Shown here: positions 1 to 8,262 of the stretch, piece after piece
Layout: each line of letters opens with the position of its first letter
Numbering within the stretch: position 1 is the first letter of the stretch
Assembly (NCBI GenBank): GCA_017942005.1
Contig: JAGAVJ010000039.1
Span: 31,591 to 95,590, forward strand
Reading direction: 5' to 3'
Length of the DNA stretch: 64,000 nt
Source of the DNA: Clostridia bacterium
GTDB taxonomy: Bacteria; Bacillota; Clostridia; Oscillospirales; CAG-272
Notes under the pieces: model-generated
The model's input: only the letters and a program-made list of their open reading frames with translations
The model's database searches: none
What the model was told of the DNA's origin: nothing
Translations under genes and position numbers: made by a program

Positions 1-1921
1 CATAGGTATCGACGCCTTCTCTATGCAGCTTCTCCGCCATACAGAAGTAAATCTGCGCAAGCATTTCTGCGTCGTCCGATGCACGGTGGTGATTAAAATC
101 CCCAAGACCAAAGTATTCGGCAATGGTATTTAACTTATGTTTTTTCAAATCCGGATTGACATAACGGCTCATTGGTACCGTGTCCAAATAGGGATTTTGG
201 AACGGAATGCCGTAGGTATCTGCCGCACGGCGGATAAATCCGACATCAAATCCGGCATTGTGCGCAATCAGCAGCTTGTCCTCACCGCCGATAAAATCAA
301 AAAACATACGCAGCGCTTCGTCTGCCTTCGGCGCACCTGCCACCATATCGTCCGTAATACCGGTCAGGGCAGTGATGTCCTCCGGTATGTGCCGCTCCGG
401 GTCGACAAAGGTATCAAAGCGCTCTAAAATTTTCCCGTCCCGGATGCGCACCGCGCCGATTTCCGTAATGCGGTCGTTGATGTTGGAAAGACCCGTTGTC
501 TCAATATCGAATGCGATGGCTTCGTCTTCAAACCGACCTTCTTTTGTCCCGTACAGCGCACGCGCGGTATCGTCGACAAAATATGCCTCCATCCCGTATA
601 TGACCTTTAAATCGGTCTTTGCCGCAGCCAGCATCATTTCCGGAAACGCCTGCAAATTGCCGTGATCGGTCACAGCCACCGCCGGCATACCAAACCGCAC
701 AGCAGTCTTGACAAGAACATCCGGAGGAATGGTCGCATCCATTGCCGACATATTGGTATGACAGTGCAGCTCTACACGCTTCTGCGGCGCATTGTCCATG
801 CGTTCCAGATACCCAATCTTCATAATATGGTTCGGCGTCAAAGACAGTTCCCCGTCAAACTTATCTGTGCGCAGATTGCCTTCCAGTGCCAATGCAAGGT
901 TATAGTAAAACACATCCACCTTGCCGCGTTCCACTTTCTTCTTTTTCTCGTTCAGCGCCTTTAATAGAGGAGCCGCTTCCTCCGTTGTCAGAACCAGCTT
1001 TGCCGCTATGGACGCACACTGATCAGAGAGATACAGGGTGATAATGGTTTTATCGCCATTCCGGGTTTCTTTGCTTTCCACTCCGGTCAGCATACCGAGA
1101 ATCTGTACACCGCGCTTCTGCTGCAAACAGCTTTTGATCGGCGTCACATCGTCAACCGTAAAGGCTTCACCGTAAATGGCTTCTGCATCTTTTGTATCAA
1201 AGGTCATGTATCCGACCTGCCATAAATGATCTGCCGGATGCGCAAAAACCGTCTCATGCGTGTCAAGCGTATTGGCAAACGGAAGCGTCGGATGCATCTC
1301 CGCTTCTGCCGCTTCCTCTGCAAGACGCTGCTTCTGCGCCTGTGCCGCCCGCTCTTCTCCTTCTTTTGCAAGGGTGCGGATATATTCTGCGTTTGCGCGT
1401 TCAAACGCCGCATAATCGGTCGGCGCATCGTCGGATCGCTGCACCTCTACATGCATGGAAACACCGAATTCCCGCCGGATGATATCCTCCAGAATGCGCG
1501 GCGTCTGCGCACGGTCGACAAGCTCAATGCCGCCGTCGGAAAACGGGATTTCAATCACCATACGGTCGCCGTCCATTTCTCTGAGCGTATACCGGTCAAA
1601 AAATCCCCTTGATACCGCACCGACACGCATCAGCTCGGTAATCAGCTCCGGTACATATTCCTTTGTCAGATACGCGGATTCATAGATCGGCAGCAGACGC
1701 ACGCCGTTGATGCCGTGCGCAAGACGAATTTCTTCCTCCACACGGTACAACTCCCGTTTTTTATGCAGTGCCGGAAAATGTGCCGTCACTTCCACAAGCT
1801 TGTTTTCCCGGTCGACGCGCACCCGATAATCATACGCGGATAGAAGAAGCGCACGCGCCCCCTCTCCCGGCTGATATTTATGAAAGATATCCAATAATGT
1901 CCGTGTGTTCGACTGGGACAT
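1..1921 (-). CDS. polC: DNA polymerase III alpha subunit, PolC type (N-terminal part; gene runs off the left edge)
   Basis: Gram-positive replicative polymerase with built-in 3'-5' proofreading. About 640 N-terminal residues are visible; the family is about 1,450 long, so the polymerase palm and fingers lie outside the window. Reading the minus strand from ATG at 1921 gives the N-terminal domain and an OB-fold region. The PHP domain follows, with VELHCHTNMSAMD near residue 384 and AVTDHGN after it. It is interrupted, as in all PolC, by the DnaQ-like exonuclease: ExoI FDIETTGLSN near 472 and ExoIII HHRASDDAEML near 620. Catalytic Asp/Glu residues of ExoI and ExoIII are present. The start is supported by AGAGGTGG eight bases upstream. 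It lies 11 bp after ispG at the end of the frr-to-polC operon. Confidence 0.97.
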   Translation of the reverse strand, partial: MSQSNTRTLLDIFHKYQPGEGARALLLSAYDYRVRVDRENKLVEVTAHFPALHKKRELYRVEEEIRLAHGINGVRLLPIYESAYLTKEYVPELITELMRVGAVSRGFFDRYTLREMDGDRMVIEIPFSDGGIELVDRAQTPRILEDIIRREFGVSMHVEVQRSDDAPTDYAAFERANAEYIRTLAKEGEERAAQAQKQRLAEEAAEAEMHPTLPFANTLDTHETVFAHPADHLWQVGYMTFDTKDAEAIYGEAFTVDDVTPIKSCLQQKRGVQILGMLTGVESKETRNGDKTIITLYLSDQCASIAAKLVLTTEEAAPLLKALNEKKKKVERGKVDVFYYNLALALEGNLRTDKFDGELSLTPNHIMKIGYLERMDNAPQKRVELHCHTNMSAMDATIPPDVLVKTAVRFGMPAVAVTDHGNLQAFPEMMLAAAKTDLKVIYGMEAYFVDDTARALYGTKEGRFEDEAIAFDIETTGLSNINDRITEIGAVRIRDGKILERFDTFVDPERHIPEDITALTGITDDMVAGAPKADEALRMFFDFIGGEDKLLIAHNAGFDVGFIRRAADTYGIPFQNPYLDTVPMSRYVNPDLKKHKLNTIAEYFGLGDFNHHRASDDAEMLAQIYFCMAEKLHREGVDTY

Positions 1922-1932
1922 GCTGCCACCTC

Positions 1933-3000
1933 TTATGCTTCATTGATCGCCGCAATCAGTGCATTGACTGCATCCTTTGCAGGTACTTTTTTTACAATTT
2001 CTCCATGCCGGAACAGAACGGCTTCATCCTTTCCGCCCGCGATGCCAAGATCCGCTTCCCTTGCTTCTCCCGGCCCGTTGACGACACATCCCATCATTGC
2101 AACACGCAGCTTGCGATCTGTGCGTATTTCTCCTGCATCCATACGCGCTTCAAATTCTTTTACCATTGCAATCAGCGGAATCTGCGTCCTGCCGCAGGTG
2201 GGACAGGAGACCAGATTGATTCCCGTTTCTTCCAGCTCCAGCGCGCGCAGAATGTTGTGTGCTTCCCGTACTTCTTCGACCGGATCGTCTGTCAGTGAAA
2301 CTCGGATGGTATCGCCGATGCCGTCACATAAAAGTGAGCCGATGCCAACAGCGCTCTTGATCGTTCCCATATGGGCAGTTCCTGCTTCCGTCACACCGAG
2401 ATGCAGGGGATAGGCGCATTTCTCTGCAAGAAGTCTGTTTGCACATATCATCTCTCCGACAGTCGACGCCTTAATGGAGATCACAATATCGGTAAAGTCA
2501 AATTTTTCCAACAAGGACACATGGTACAAGGCGCTTTCCACAAGCGCTTCTGCCGTCGGTGCGCCATATTTTGCGAGGATATGCTTTTCCAAGGACCCGG
2601 AATTGACTCCGATGCGAATGGGCAGATGGTGAGTACGACAGGCATCCACCACCGCTCGGACATGCGCATCCTCTCCGATGTTGCCAGGATTGATGCGGAT
2701 TTTATCCGCACCGCAGGCTGCGGCTTCCAGTGCAATGCGGTAGTCAAAATGGATATCTGCAACAAGCGGTACGCGGATTTCGTGTTCCTTTAAAAAAGCA
2801 AAGGTTTTCGCCGCAGCCATATCCGGTACGGCAAGACGGACGATATCACAGCCGGATGCGGCAAGCGCCCGCGTCTGCATAAGACACGCTTCTGTGTCAT
2901 GCGTATCGGTGGAACACATCGACTGTACTGCAATGGGTGCATCACCGCCGATTTTCACCGTTCCTATCGTTATCTTTTTTGTGTTTCTGCGTTCCTTCAA
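1933..3000 (-). CDS. ispG: 4-hydroxy-3-methylbut-2-enyl diphosphate synthase (IspG/GcpE)
   Basis: [4Fe-4S] enzyme of the MEP isoprenoid pathway that converts cyclic MEcPP to HMBPP. The N-terminal TIM barrel starts TKKITIGTVKIGGDAPI and AVQSMCSTDT. The C-terminal cluster domain has CPTCGRTQ and GCVVNGPGEA, giving the three cluster Cys and the Glu ligand. I chose the TTG at 3000 (355 aa, the family norm) because AAAGGAG lies about ten bases upstream. An in-frame ATG at 3069 would add 23 residues that look unlike the family. It sits between rseP and polC. With dxr in the same operon it supplies isoprenoid precursors for undecaprenyl phosphate. Confidence 0.96.
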   Translation of the reverse strand: MKERRNTKKITIGTVKIGGDAPIAVQSMCSTDTHDTEACLMQTRALAASGCDIVRLAVPDMAAAKTFAFLKEHEIRVPLVADIHFDYRIALEAAACGADKIRINPGNIGEDAHVRAVVDACRTHHLPIRIGVNSGSLEKHILAKYGAPTAEALVESALYHVSLLEKFDFTDIVISIKASTVGEMICANRLLAEKCAYPLHLGVTEAGTAHMGTIKSAVGIGSLLCDGIGDTIRVSLTDDPVEEVREAHNILRALELEETGINLVSCPTCGRTQIPLIAMVKEFEARMDAGEIRTDRKLRVAMMGCVVNGPGEAREADLGIAGGKDEAVLFRHGEIVKKVPAKDAVNALIAAINEA

Positions 3001-3099
3001 AATCCATCTGCTCCTTTGCTTTTGATTTCTTATGACCATATCTTTCACGAAAATGAAAGTTATTTCCACACAGTTTTCATGCGATGAAGTTCTTTGCCA

Positions 3100-3119
3100 G
3101 GCTTTCTTTCAAGAAAGCC
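3100..3119 (-). other. Intercistronic hairpin between rseP and ispG
   Basis: A perfect 9-bp inverted repeat (GGCTTTCTT, two-base loop, AAGAAAGCC) lies in the rseP-ispG gap. No run of T follows on the minus strand, so it looks more like an mRNA processing or stability hairpin than an intrinsic terminator. Confidence 0.5.
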
Positions 3120-3148
3120 GCGTTCTCCTTTTTTCCAGAGAAAGACCG

Positions 3149-4183
3149 TTATGATATGATTTTTGCAATATCCTGGAAGGTCACAAAGACCATCAGCAGC
3201 ATCAGCAGCAGGATACCGACAAAATGAACATATCCTTCCACCGTGCGGTTGATCGGACGGCGGAAGACCAGCTCGACAAACTGGAAGAACAGTCTTCCTC
3301 CATCCAGTGCCGGCAGCGGCAGCAAATTAAAAATACCAAGATTGACGGAAATAAAGACAAACATATACAAAAAGTTATAGGAGCCATGTTCCGCAGCTTC
3401 CGATATCGCCTGTGTGACGCCAACCGGTCCTGACAAATCGTCCACAGTATATTCATGTCCGAAGACCAAATCAAACAGAGAATCCCAGATCATCCGCACC
3501 GTATTGGCCGACTGCCAGAACGCCTGCTTGGCAACGTTTCCGAAATTCTTCTCCACAGCATATACATAAAAATCCCGATCTCCGTAGACATGACCGGCTT
3601 CCGAATACTGCGGAAACTGTACGTCTTCCAAAACTACCGTCCGACCGTCGCGGCGCACCGTCACATCCACAGGATCACGCGCATCGTGCATAATGGTATA
3701 TACAAGGTCTGTCGTCGTATGGACACGGATATTGTCGATTTTTAAAATTTCATCATTCACCTGCAAGCCGTATGCGGGAGAAGATGCGCCGTCAAAGAAG
3801 TTTGCGACCTGTGTTCCGCCAAGCGAAGAAGACGACAGTACCAATCCTGTCATGAGCAAAAATCCCAGACACAGATTCATAAACGCACCGGCAGCCGTAA
3901 CAATCATACGCTGCCACACCGGTTTGTTATTGAGCGCCCCCGGGTCGGCAGATTCCTCATCTTCACCGACCATTGCAACAAAACCGCCAATCGGCAAAGC
4001 TCGGACAGAATACCGGATATCGGTCTTTTTTGAGACACGGGAAAACAGCTTCGGTCCCATACCGACAGAAAATTCCTTAATCGATACCTTGAATATGCGT
4101 GCTGCCGTATAATGTCCGAATTCATGAATAAAAATCAAAAATCCAAACATCAGTATGGCAAGCAAAATTGTGAAAATATTCAT
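3149..4183 (-). CDS. rseP: Site-2 protease, RseP/RasP family (M50)
   Basis: Intramembrane zinc metalloprotease, 344 aa. HEFGH near residue 20, inside the first membrane segment, is the HExxH motif. A PDZ domain occupies roughly residues 125-205 (YGLQVNDEILKIDNIRV). The second metal motif is PALDGGRLFF near 290, and more membrane helices follow. In Firmicutes the RasP family cleaves anti-sigma factors, FtsL and signal-peptide remnants; substrates here are not known. GAAAGGA five bases upstream supports the start. The position between dxr and ispG is the conserved Firmicutes order, where rseP is often annotated beside dxr and cdsA. Confidence 0.95.
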   Translation of the reverse strand: MNIFTILLAILMFGFLIFIHEFGHYTAARIFKVSIKEFSVGMGPKLFSRVSKKTDIRYSVRALPIGGFVAMVGEDEESADPGALNNKPVWQRMIVTAAGAFMNLCLGFLLMTGLVLSSSSLGGTQVANFFDGASSPAYGLQVNDEILKIDNIRVHTTTDLVYTIMHDARDPVDVTVRRDGRTVVLEDVQFPQYSEAGHVYGDRDFYVYAVEKNFGNVAKQAFWQSANTVRMIWDSLFDLVFGHEYTVDDLSGPVGVTQAISEAAEHGSYNFLYMFVFISVNLGIFNLLPLPALDGGRLFFQFVELVFRRPINRTVEGYVHFVGILLLMLLMVFVTFQDIAKIIS

Positions 4184-4313
4184 ACAAAATCCTTTCTCCG
4201 CCTTTTCAATCGGCGCGTTTCACATACTTTTACCGTTTATCATGATTTCCGCGTAACTACAGGATTCCATACTCTTATTGTCCGATTTTTCCCGATACCG
4301 TGATCGAAGAATG

Positions 4314-5489
4314 TTACCGTACCAGACGGGACACCGTATCTCTTGCTGCGCAGTCTGCCTGTTCCAAGTCCTTTAGTGTCGGATGTTCCTTGTTCGGCGT
4401 ATCGTTTACTGCCGTTTCCACAAGCTGAAAAATATCGGTAAACCCGATTTTCTCATCAAGGAACAGCTGCACGGCAGCTTCATTTGCACCGTTGAGCACT
4501 GCCGTTTTAATGCCGCCTTCCTTGACCGCACGCCGTGCCAGGGGCAGCAGCGTAAAGGTTTTTTCATCGGGTTCAAGGAATGTCAGGCGTCCGATTTTCT
4601 TGAAATCCAGCGGTTCCAAAAGAGAGGGCATCCGATCGGGATAGGTCAGCGCATATTGGATACACAGGCGCATATCCGGTACGGAAAGCTGTGCCATCAC
4701 CGCATTGTCGCAGAAGCCGACCATGGAATGAATGATACTTTCTGGATGTACCACCACCTCCACCTGGTCAGGCGACACATCAAACAGCCGCACCGCTTCA
4801 ATCAGCTCCAGTCCCTTGTTCATGAGAGACGCACAATCTACCGTGATTTTCGCTCCCATTTTCCACGTGGGATGCGCCAGCGCTTCTTTTTTTGTCACAA
4901 GCTTTAATTCATTCAGCGTCTTTCCGCGGAACGCCCCGCCGGAACAGGTCAGATACAGTGTCTTGACACGTGCATGTACCTCACCGTTCAGGCACTGGAA
5001 AATGGCACAGTGTTCACTGTCCACAGGAAGGACGGAAACACCGTGGGCTTTTGCTTCCGCCATGACAAATTCTCCTGCCGTCACAAGCGTTTCCTTGTTG
5101 GCAAGCGCTACATTTTTTCCTGCACGGATGGCGTTTAAGGTCGGCTCCAGCCCTGCTGTACCAATAATGGAATTGAGCACAATGCGGCAGTCTCCGTTTG
5201 CGGCAAGCCATAGAATTCCCGACCGCCCGGATAAAATTTTGGTATCGGTATCTGCCGCCGCAATTTTCAATTCCCGTGCGGCAGCTTCATTCTCCACCGC
5301 ACAAAAGCGCGGATGGAACTGTCTGATCTGCTCCTCTAAAAGAGAGATATTTTTTGCGCCGGAAATTCCCTCCACACGCAGTCCGTGCATGGCTGCAACG
5401 TCCATCGTCTGCCGTCCGACCGAGCCTGTCGAACCAAGCACGGTTACCGGCATTTCTCCAATGCGGTCTCTTGTTTGTGTTGTGATCAT
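4314..5489 (-). CDS. dxr: 1-deoxy-D-xylulose 5-phosphate reductoisomerase
   Basis: Second step of the MEP pathway: NADPH-dependent rearrangement and reduction of DXP to MEP. The NADPH-binding start is VTVLGSTGSVGRQTMDV. The metal and substrate residues lie in PVDSEHCAIFQCL (about residue 150), and SGGAFRG and HPTWKMGAKITVD follow. From ATG 5489 it is 391 aa, close to the family norm. AGAAGG lies seven bases upstream. The ATG at 5495 is too close to that site, and a longer reading from 5513 is unlikely. A GAAAGGA and an imperfect stem-loop lie farther upstream. It is in the operon between cdsA and rseP. Confidence 0.96.
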   Translation of the reverse strand: MITTQTRDRIGEMPVTVLGSTGSVGRQTMDVAAMHGLRVEGISGAKNISLLEEQIRQFHPRFCAVENEAAARELKIAAADTDTKILSGRSGILWLAANGDCRIVLNSIIGTAGLEPTLNAIRAGKNVALANKETLVTAGEFVMAEAKAHGVSVLPVDSEHCAIFQCLNGEVHARVKTLYLTCSGGAFRGKTLNELKLVTKKEALAHPTWKMGAKITVDCASLMNKGLELIEAVRLFDVSPDQVEVVVHPESIIHSMVGFCDNAVMAQLSVPDMRLCIQYALTYPDRMPSLLEPLDFKKIGRLTFLEPDEKTFTLLPLARRAVKEGGIKTAVLNGANEAAVQLFLDEKIGFTDIFQLVETAVNDTPNKEHPTLKDLEQADCAARDTVSRLVR

Positions 5490-5611
5490 CGTCATACCTT
5501 CTTGCCTTTGCAAACGGGAAGCAAGCTCCGCGTTTCTGCAAGTAAAAGAACATTCCTTTCTTTGTGGGATTGCGGCAAACGGTCTTTTCGGAATTCAGAC
5601 TTCAGACGGCA

Positions 5612-6442
5612 TTATTGGAAAACAAGCCTGAAAAATGTGGTGTAGGTGCAGAGAAGATACAGTGCAATTGCCGTTGCAAGCACAGAATCAAACCGGTCAA
5701 GAACACCGCCGTGTCCGGGGAATAACCGTCCGTAGTCCTTAATTTCATAACGGCGCTTGATCAAACTCATGATCAGGTCGCCGATAATGGAGACAAGCGA
5801 AACTGGCAGTCCAAGCAGAACCAACGCCATATAATGCGGAGCGGCACCTGTGATCTGCGAAACCACAAAACCGTACAGTGCAAACGATGCCATGGCAAAC
5901 ACAACGCCGCCGACAGCGCCCTCCACCGTTTTCTTTGGGGAGACGTCCGGAATCAGCTTATGCCGTCCAAATAACCGCCCGGTAAAATAGGCAAAGGAAT
6001 CCGACATCCAGGCGCCGAGGAACGGCAGCAGGTACAGATACGCACCGTGTGCAATCTGTCTGAGGGCGGTCATCATACCAAATCCCCAAATGACATAAAT
6101 CAGTCCGAAAAACGCCATCGCTGCCTCTCCCACAGGATGTGTCCCATGGGAAAACAGCGATACTGCGAACAGCCAAAAAAGTAAGATTGCCGTTACAGAA
6201 ATCAGCGCAGTGTCAAACGCATCCGATGCGAAATACGCCGCAAACGGCAAAACACCTGCCAAAACAATACATGGTACGGATGCGATATACGTTTTATGAA
6301 GACCGATACACCGCAGCATTTCAAAGGCGCCGACAACAGATAAAAGCGCCATTGTGATCGGATAAACGACTGTATGCGAAAAAATCGCCACAGGAATCAA
6401 AACGATTGCCATACATATCGCTGTAATGATACGGATTTTCAT
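5612..6442 (-). CDS. cdsA: Phosphatidate cytidylyltransferase
   Basis: Makes CDP-diacylglycerol from phosphatidic acid and CTP, feeding phospholipid synthesis in the membrane. The 276-aa protein is almost all hydrophobic helices. The family signature appears as SDSFAYFTGRLFGRHKLIPDVSPKKT, shown here in two parts: SDSFAYFTGRLFGRHK at about residue 160 and SPKKTVEG after it. GDLIMSLIKRRYEIKDYGRL, a stretch of exactly 20 residues, and the following LDRFDS complete the C-terminal signature. The start is ATG 6442 with GGAGG 11 bases upstream. The start region is the fourth unit of a 26-bp tandem repeat (see repeat entry). Confidence 0.95.
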   Translation of the reverse strand: MKIRIITAICMAIVLIPVAIFSHTVVYPITMALLSVVGAFEMLRCIGLHKTYIASVPCIVLAGVLPFAAYFASDAFDTALISVTAILLFWLFAVSLFSHGTHPVGEAAMAFFGLIYVIWGFGMMTALRQIAHGAYLYLLPFLGAWMSDSFAYFTGRLFGRHKLIPDVSPKKTVEGAVGGVVFAMASFALYGFVVSQITGAAPHYMALVLLGLPVSLVSIIGDLIMSLIKRRYEIKDYGRLFPGHGGVLDRFDSVLATAIALYLLCTYTTFFRLVFQ

Positions 6443-6539
6443 ACCGTTAAACACCTCCACACTTTCAAACCGTTAAACGTCTCCATATCTTCAAACGGTT
6501 ATACCCCTCCATACTTTCAAACGGTTATACCCCTCCATA
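6436..6539 (-). repeat. Four 26-bp tandem repeats spanning the uppS stop and the cdsA start
   Basis: On the minus strand four 26-bp units run head to tail: 6539-6514, 6513-6488, 6487-6462 and 6461-6436. Units 1 and 2 differ only at the last two bases; units 3 and 4 are more diverged. Each has TATGGAGGGG-like sequence (a Shine-Dalgarno) and TTGAAA or ATGAAA 11 bases later. Unit 1 carries the last codons and stop of uppS, and unit 4 carries the true cdsA ribosome site and ATG. The array is therefore a multiplied stop/ribosome-site/start junction. Confidence 0.9.
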
Positions 6540-7220
6540 CCGGCGCTTGCGCGCATAAAAGCTTTCTACTGCCGCGTTGATATCTGCTTCTCCCATGTCT
6601 GGCCACAGCGTATCGCAGAAATACAGCTCCGCATAGGCGGATTGCCATAACAGAAAATTCGACAGTCTAAGTTCTGCACCGGTACGGACAATCAGATCCG
6701 GCGGCGGACAGTGCGCAGTATACAGATGGGACGCAATGTCCTCCTCCGTAATTTCCGTTTTGCCTTCTCTGATCAGCGTGTTGACTGCATGCACAATTTC
6801 GTCCCGTCCACCGTAATTTACAGCAATGTTTAAAAGCAGCGGATTTTTTTCGGTTTCTCTTTCAAGATTGTTCATTTTCTCCTGTACGTCCTTGGGGAAG
6901 ATTCCCTTATCGCCTAAGAACATCACATGAATACGGTTTTCCTCTGCTTTTTTCCGCGCGATATTCAGATATTCGCGGAAAATGGTCATGATGGCTTTGA
7001 CTTCCGCTGCCGGTCTCTTCCAGTTCTCGGTAGAAAACGCATATACTGTGATCACGCGGATACCAATGTCGCCGCAGTAGCGAATTACACGTTCAAATGT
7101 TTTTGCACCAACGGAATGCCCGTATTCTCTCGGTTTGCCGCGTTCCTTTGCCCAGCGGCCATTGCCGTCCATAATGAACGCAATGTGCGTTAAGCGTTCA
7201 TCCACTTTGATTTCTGCCAT
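6525..7220 (-). CDS. uppS: Isoprenyl transferase (undecaprenyl diphosphate synthase)
   Basis: Cis-prenyltransferase that builds the C55 lipid carrier for peptidoglycan. At 231 aa it is at the short end of the family. The diphosphate-binding signature is IAFIMDGNGRWAKERG near residue 14, with the catalytic Asp. GHSVGAKTFERVI and STENWKRP follow. The C-terminal signature is RTGAELRLSNFLLWQ with YAELYF after it; the usual RTSGE is RTGAE here. GGAGGAGC upstream of ATG 7220 supports the start. Its last codons begin the tandem repeat shared with the cdsA start. Confidence 0.96.
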   Translation of the reverse strand: MAEIKVDERLTHIAFIMDGNGRWAKERGKPREYGHSVGAKTFERVIRYCGDIGIRVITVYAFSTENWKRPAAEVKAIMTIFREYLNIARKKAEENRIHVMFLGDKGIFPKDVQEKMNNLERETEKNPLLLNIAVNYGGRDEIVHAVNTLIREGKTEITEEDIASHLYTAHCPPPDLIVRTGAELRLSNFLLWQSAYAELYFCDTLWPDMGEADINAAVESFYARKRRYGGV

Positions 7221-7284
7221 AAAAGAGCTCCTCCAAGTACAAAAAAAACTGCAAGGTATGAAACGATTCCTACCGACAGTGAAA

Positions 7285-7407
7285 GGGCTGTCGCATTCAC
7301 ATGCGCCAGCCTATAAAATTCGTCTTTTCGCTCTTTCAAGCGAAATTTCACTGCATATTTTTAACAAAATTCACAATGAAAACGCCGAATTCGGATCACT
7401 TTGTTCC
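7285..7407 (-). repeat. Structured intergenic element, copy 1 (frr-uppS gap)
   Basis: Read on the minus strand, this segment matches 56720-56865 on the plus strand along most of its length. Shared blocks in order are AAAGTGATCCGAATTCGGCG, TTTTCA, GAAATTTCGCTTGAAA, GCGAAAA, CGAATTTTATAG and AATGCGACA. It can fold into several short stems, such as TTCGCTTGAAAGAGCGAA. Both copies lie in the direction of transcription of the host operon. The tail (GCATG..AATGCGACAGCCC) is also found at about 59178-59205. Confidence 0.85.
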
Positions 7408-7454
7408 AAAGAAACCGATGCCGGACCTGCACCGTATCCCAAAAACGTTTTGCG

Positions 7455-8009
7455 TTAAATTTCCATGATTTCCTTGTTCTTTGCTTCCGTGATCTTATCC
7501 AGCATCTTGACATATTTGTCCGTCAGATCCTGTACTTCTTTTTCTCCTGCCTTCTGCTCATCCTCCGTCATGGAACCTGCCTTTTTCAGCTCCTTGCACT
7601 TGTCGTTGGCGTCACGGCGGATATTGCGCAGTGCAACCTTTGCACCTTCACCCTTTTTGGAGATATCCTTTGCAAGTTCCTTGCGGCGTTCCTCTGTCAG
7701 CGGCGGGAATGCAAGACGGATGATCGAGCCGTCGTTCTGCGGATTGATACCGACGTCAGACGCCAGAATCGCCTTTTCAATTGCTTTGAGCATGGATTTA
7801 TCCCAAGGGGCGATGGTAATGGTTCTTGCGTCCGGAACAGAAATCTGCGCAACCGCCGAAATCTGTGTTGGAGAACCGTAATAGTCCACGGTTACCTTAT
7901 CAAGCACACCGGGGTTGGCACGGCCGGCACGAATGGTTTTCAGTTCATTTTCATATGCATCGATGCTCTTCTGCATTTTCTTTTCAAATTCTTTTACGTC
8001 CAGTTTCAT
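7455..8009 (-). CDS. frr: Ribosome recycling factor
   Basis: With EF-G, splits post-termination ribosomes. It is 184 aa, the usual length. The three-helix bundle shows IRAGRANPGVLDKVTVDYYG near residue 30, VPDARTITIAPWDKSML near 70 and LTEERRKELAKDISKKGE near 115. The start is ATG 8009 with AGGAGG 11 bases upstream; an in-frame TTG at 8015 is five bases from the same site and is a possible alternative. It is the first gene after its own promoter and heads the operon to polC. In related genomes pyrH stands directly upstream; here the lipoprotein island does. Confidence 0.97.
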   Translation of the reverse strand: MKLDVKEFEKKMQKSIDAYENELKTIRAGRANPGVLDKVTVDYYGSPTQISAVAQISVPDARTITIAPWDKSMLKAIEKAILASDVGINPQNDGSIIRLAFPPLTEERRKELAKDISKKGEGAKVALRNIRRDANDKCKELKKAGSMTEDEQKAGEKEVQDLTDKYVKMLDKITEAKNKEIMEI

Positions 8010-8119
8010 AATCAAACAGACCTCCTGAAATTCTATTTTCTTTTTGCTTTTTTTAGTATCCTATCCTTGGATGACAGTTTTCTGTTTCACGTGGGAAACG
8101 TACATCTATGTTCCTATAT

Positions 8120-8148
8120 ATTTTACTATGAATTCCACGATTTGTAAA
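8120..8148 (-). promoter_or_regulatory. Promoter of the frr-uppS-cdsA-dxr-rseP-ispG-polC operon
   Basis: TTTACA (8148-8143), a 17-bp spacer and TAAAAT (8125-8120) on the minus strand, about 110 bp upstream of frr and downstream of the terminator at 8223-8252. A close sigma-A match. Confidence 0.75.
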
Positions 8149-8222
8149 CAGTTTTCTGTAAATTTTTTCGGAATTTTCAAGGATAAGTGACCACAGATAA
8201 AAAACGATTCCGAAAGAAACGG

Positions 8223-8252
8223 AAAAAGGACGGCACCAAAACAGCACCGTCC
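8223..8252 (-). terminator. Intrinsic terminator of the lipoprotein island
   Basis: On the minus strand GGACGG pairs with CCGTCC, with extra wobble pairs inside, and TTTTTCC follows. It lies 11 bp after the last lipoprotein stop codon and insulates the island from frr. Confidence 0.85.
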
Positions 8253-8262
8253 CCAAAACAAG

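Noticed and set aside
4732..5631. 299-codon open frame on the plus strand
   Set aside because: It mirrors dxr on the other strand. Ser/Pro/Thr-rich composition is typical of an antisense shadow.
7401..8147. 248-codon open frame on the plus strand
   Set aside because: It is antisense to frr, which has all family signatures, and has no ribosome site or family features.
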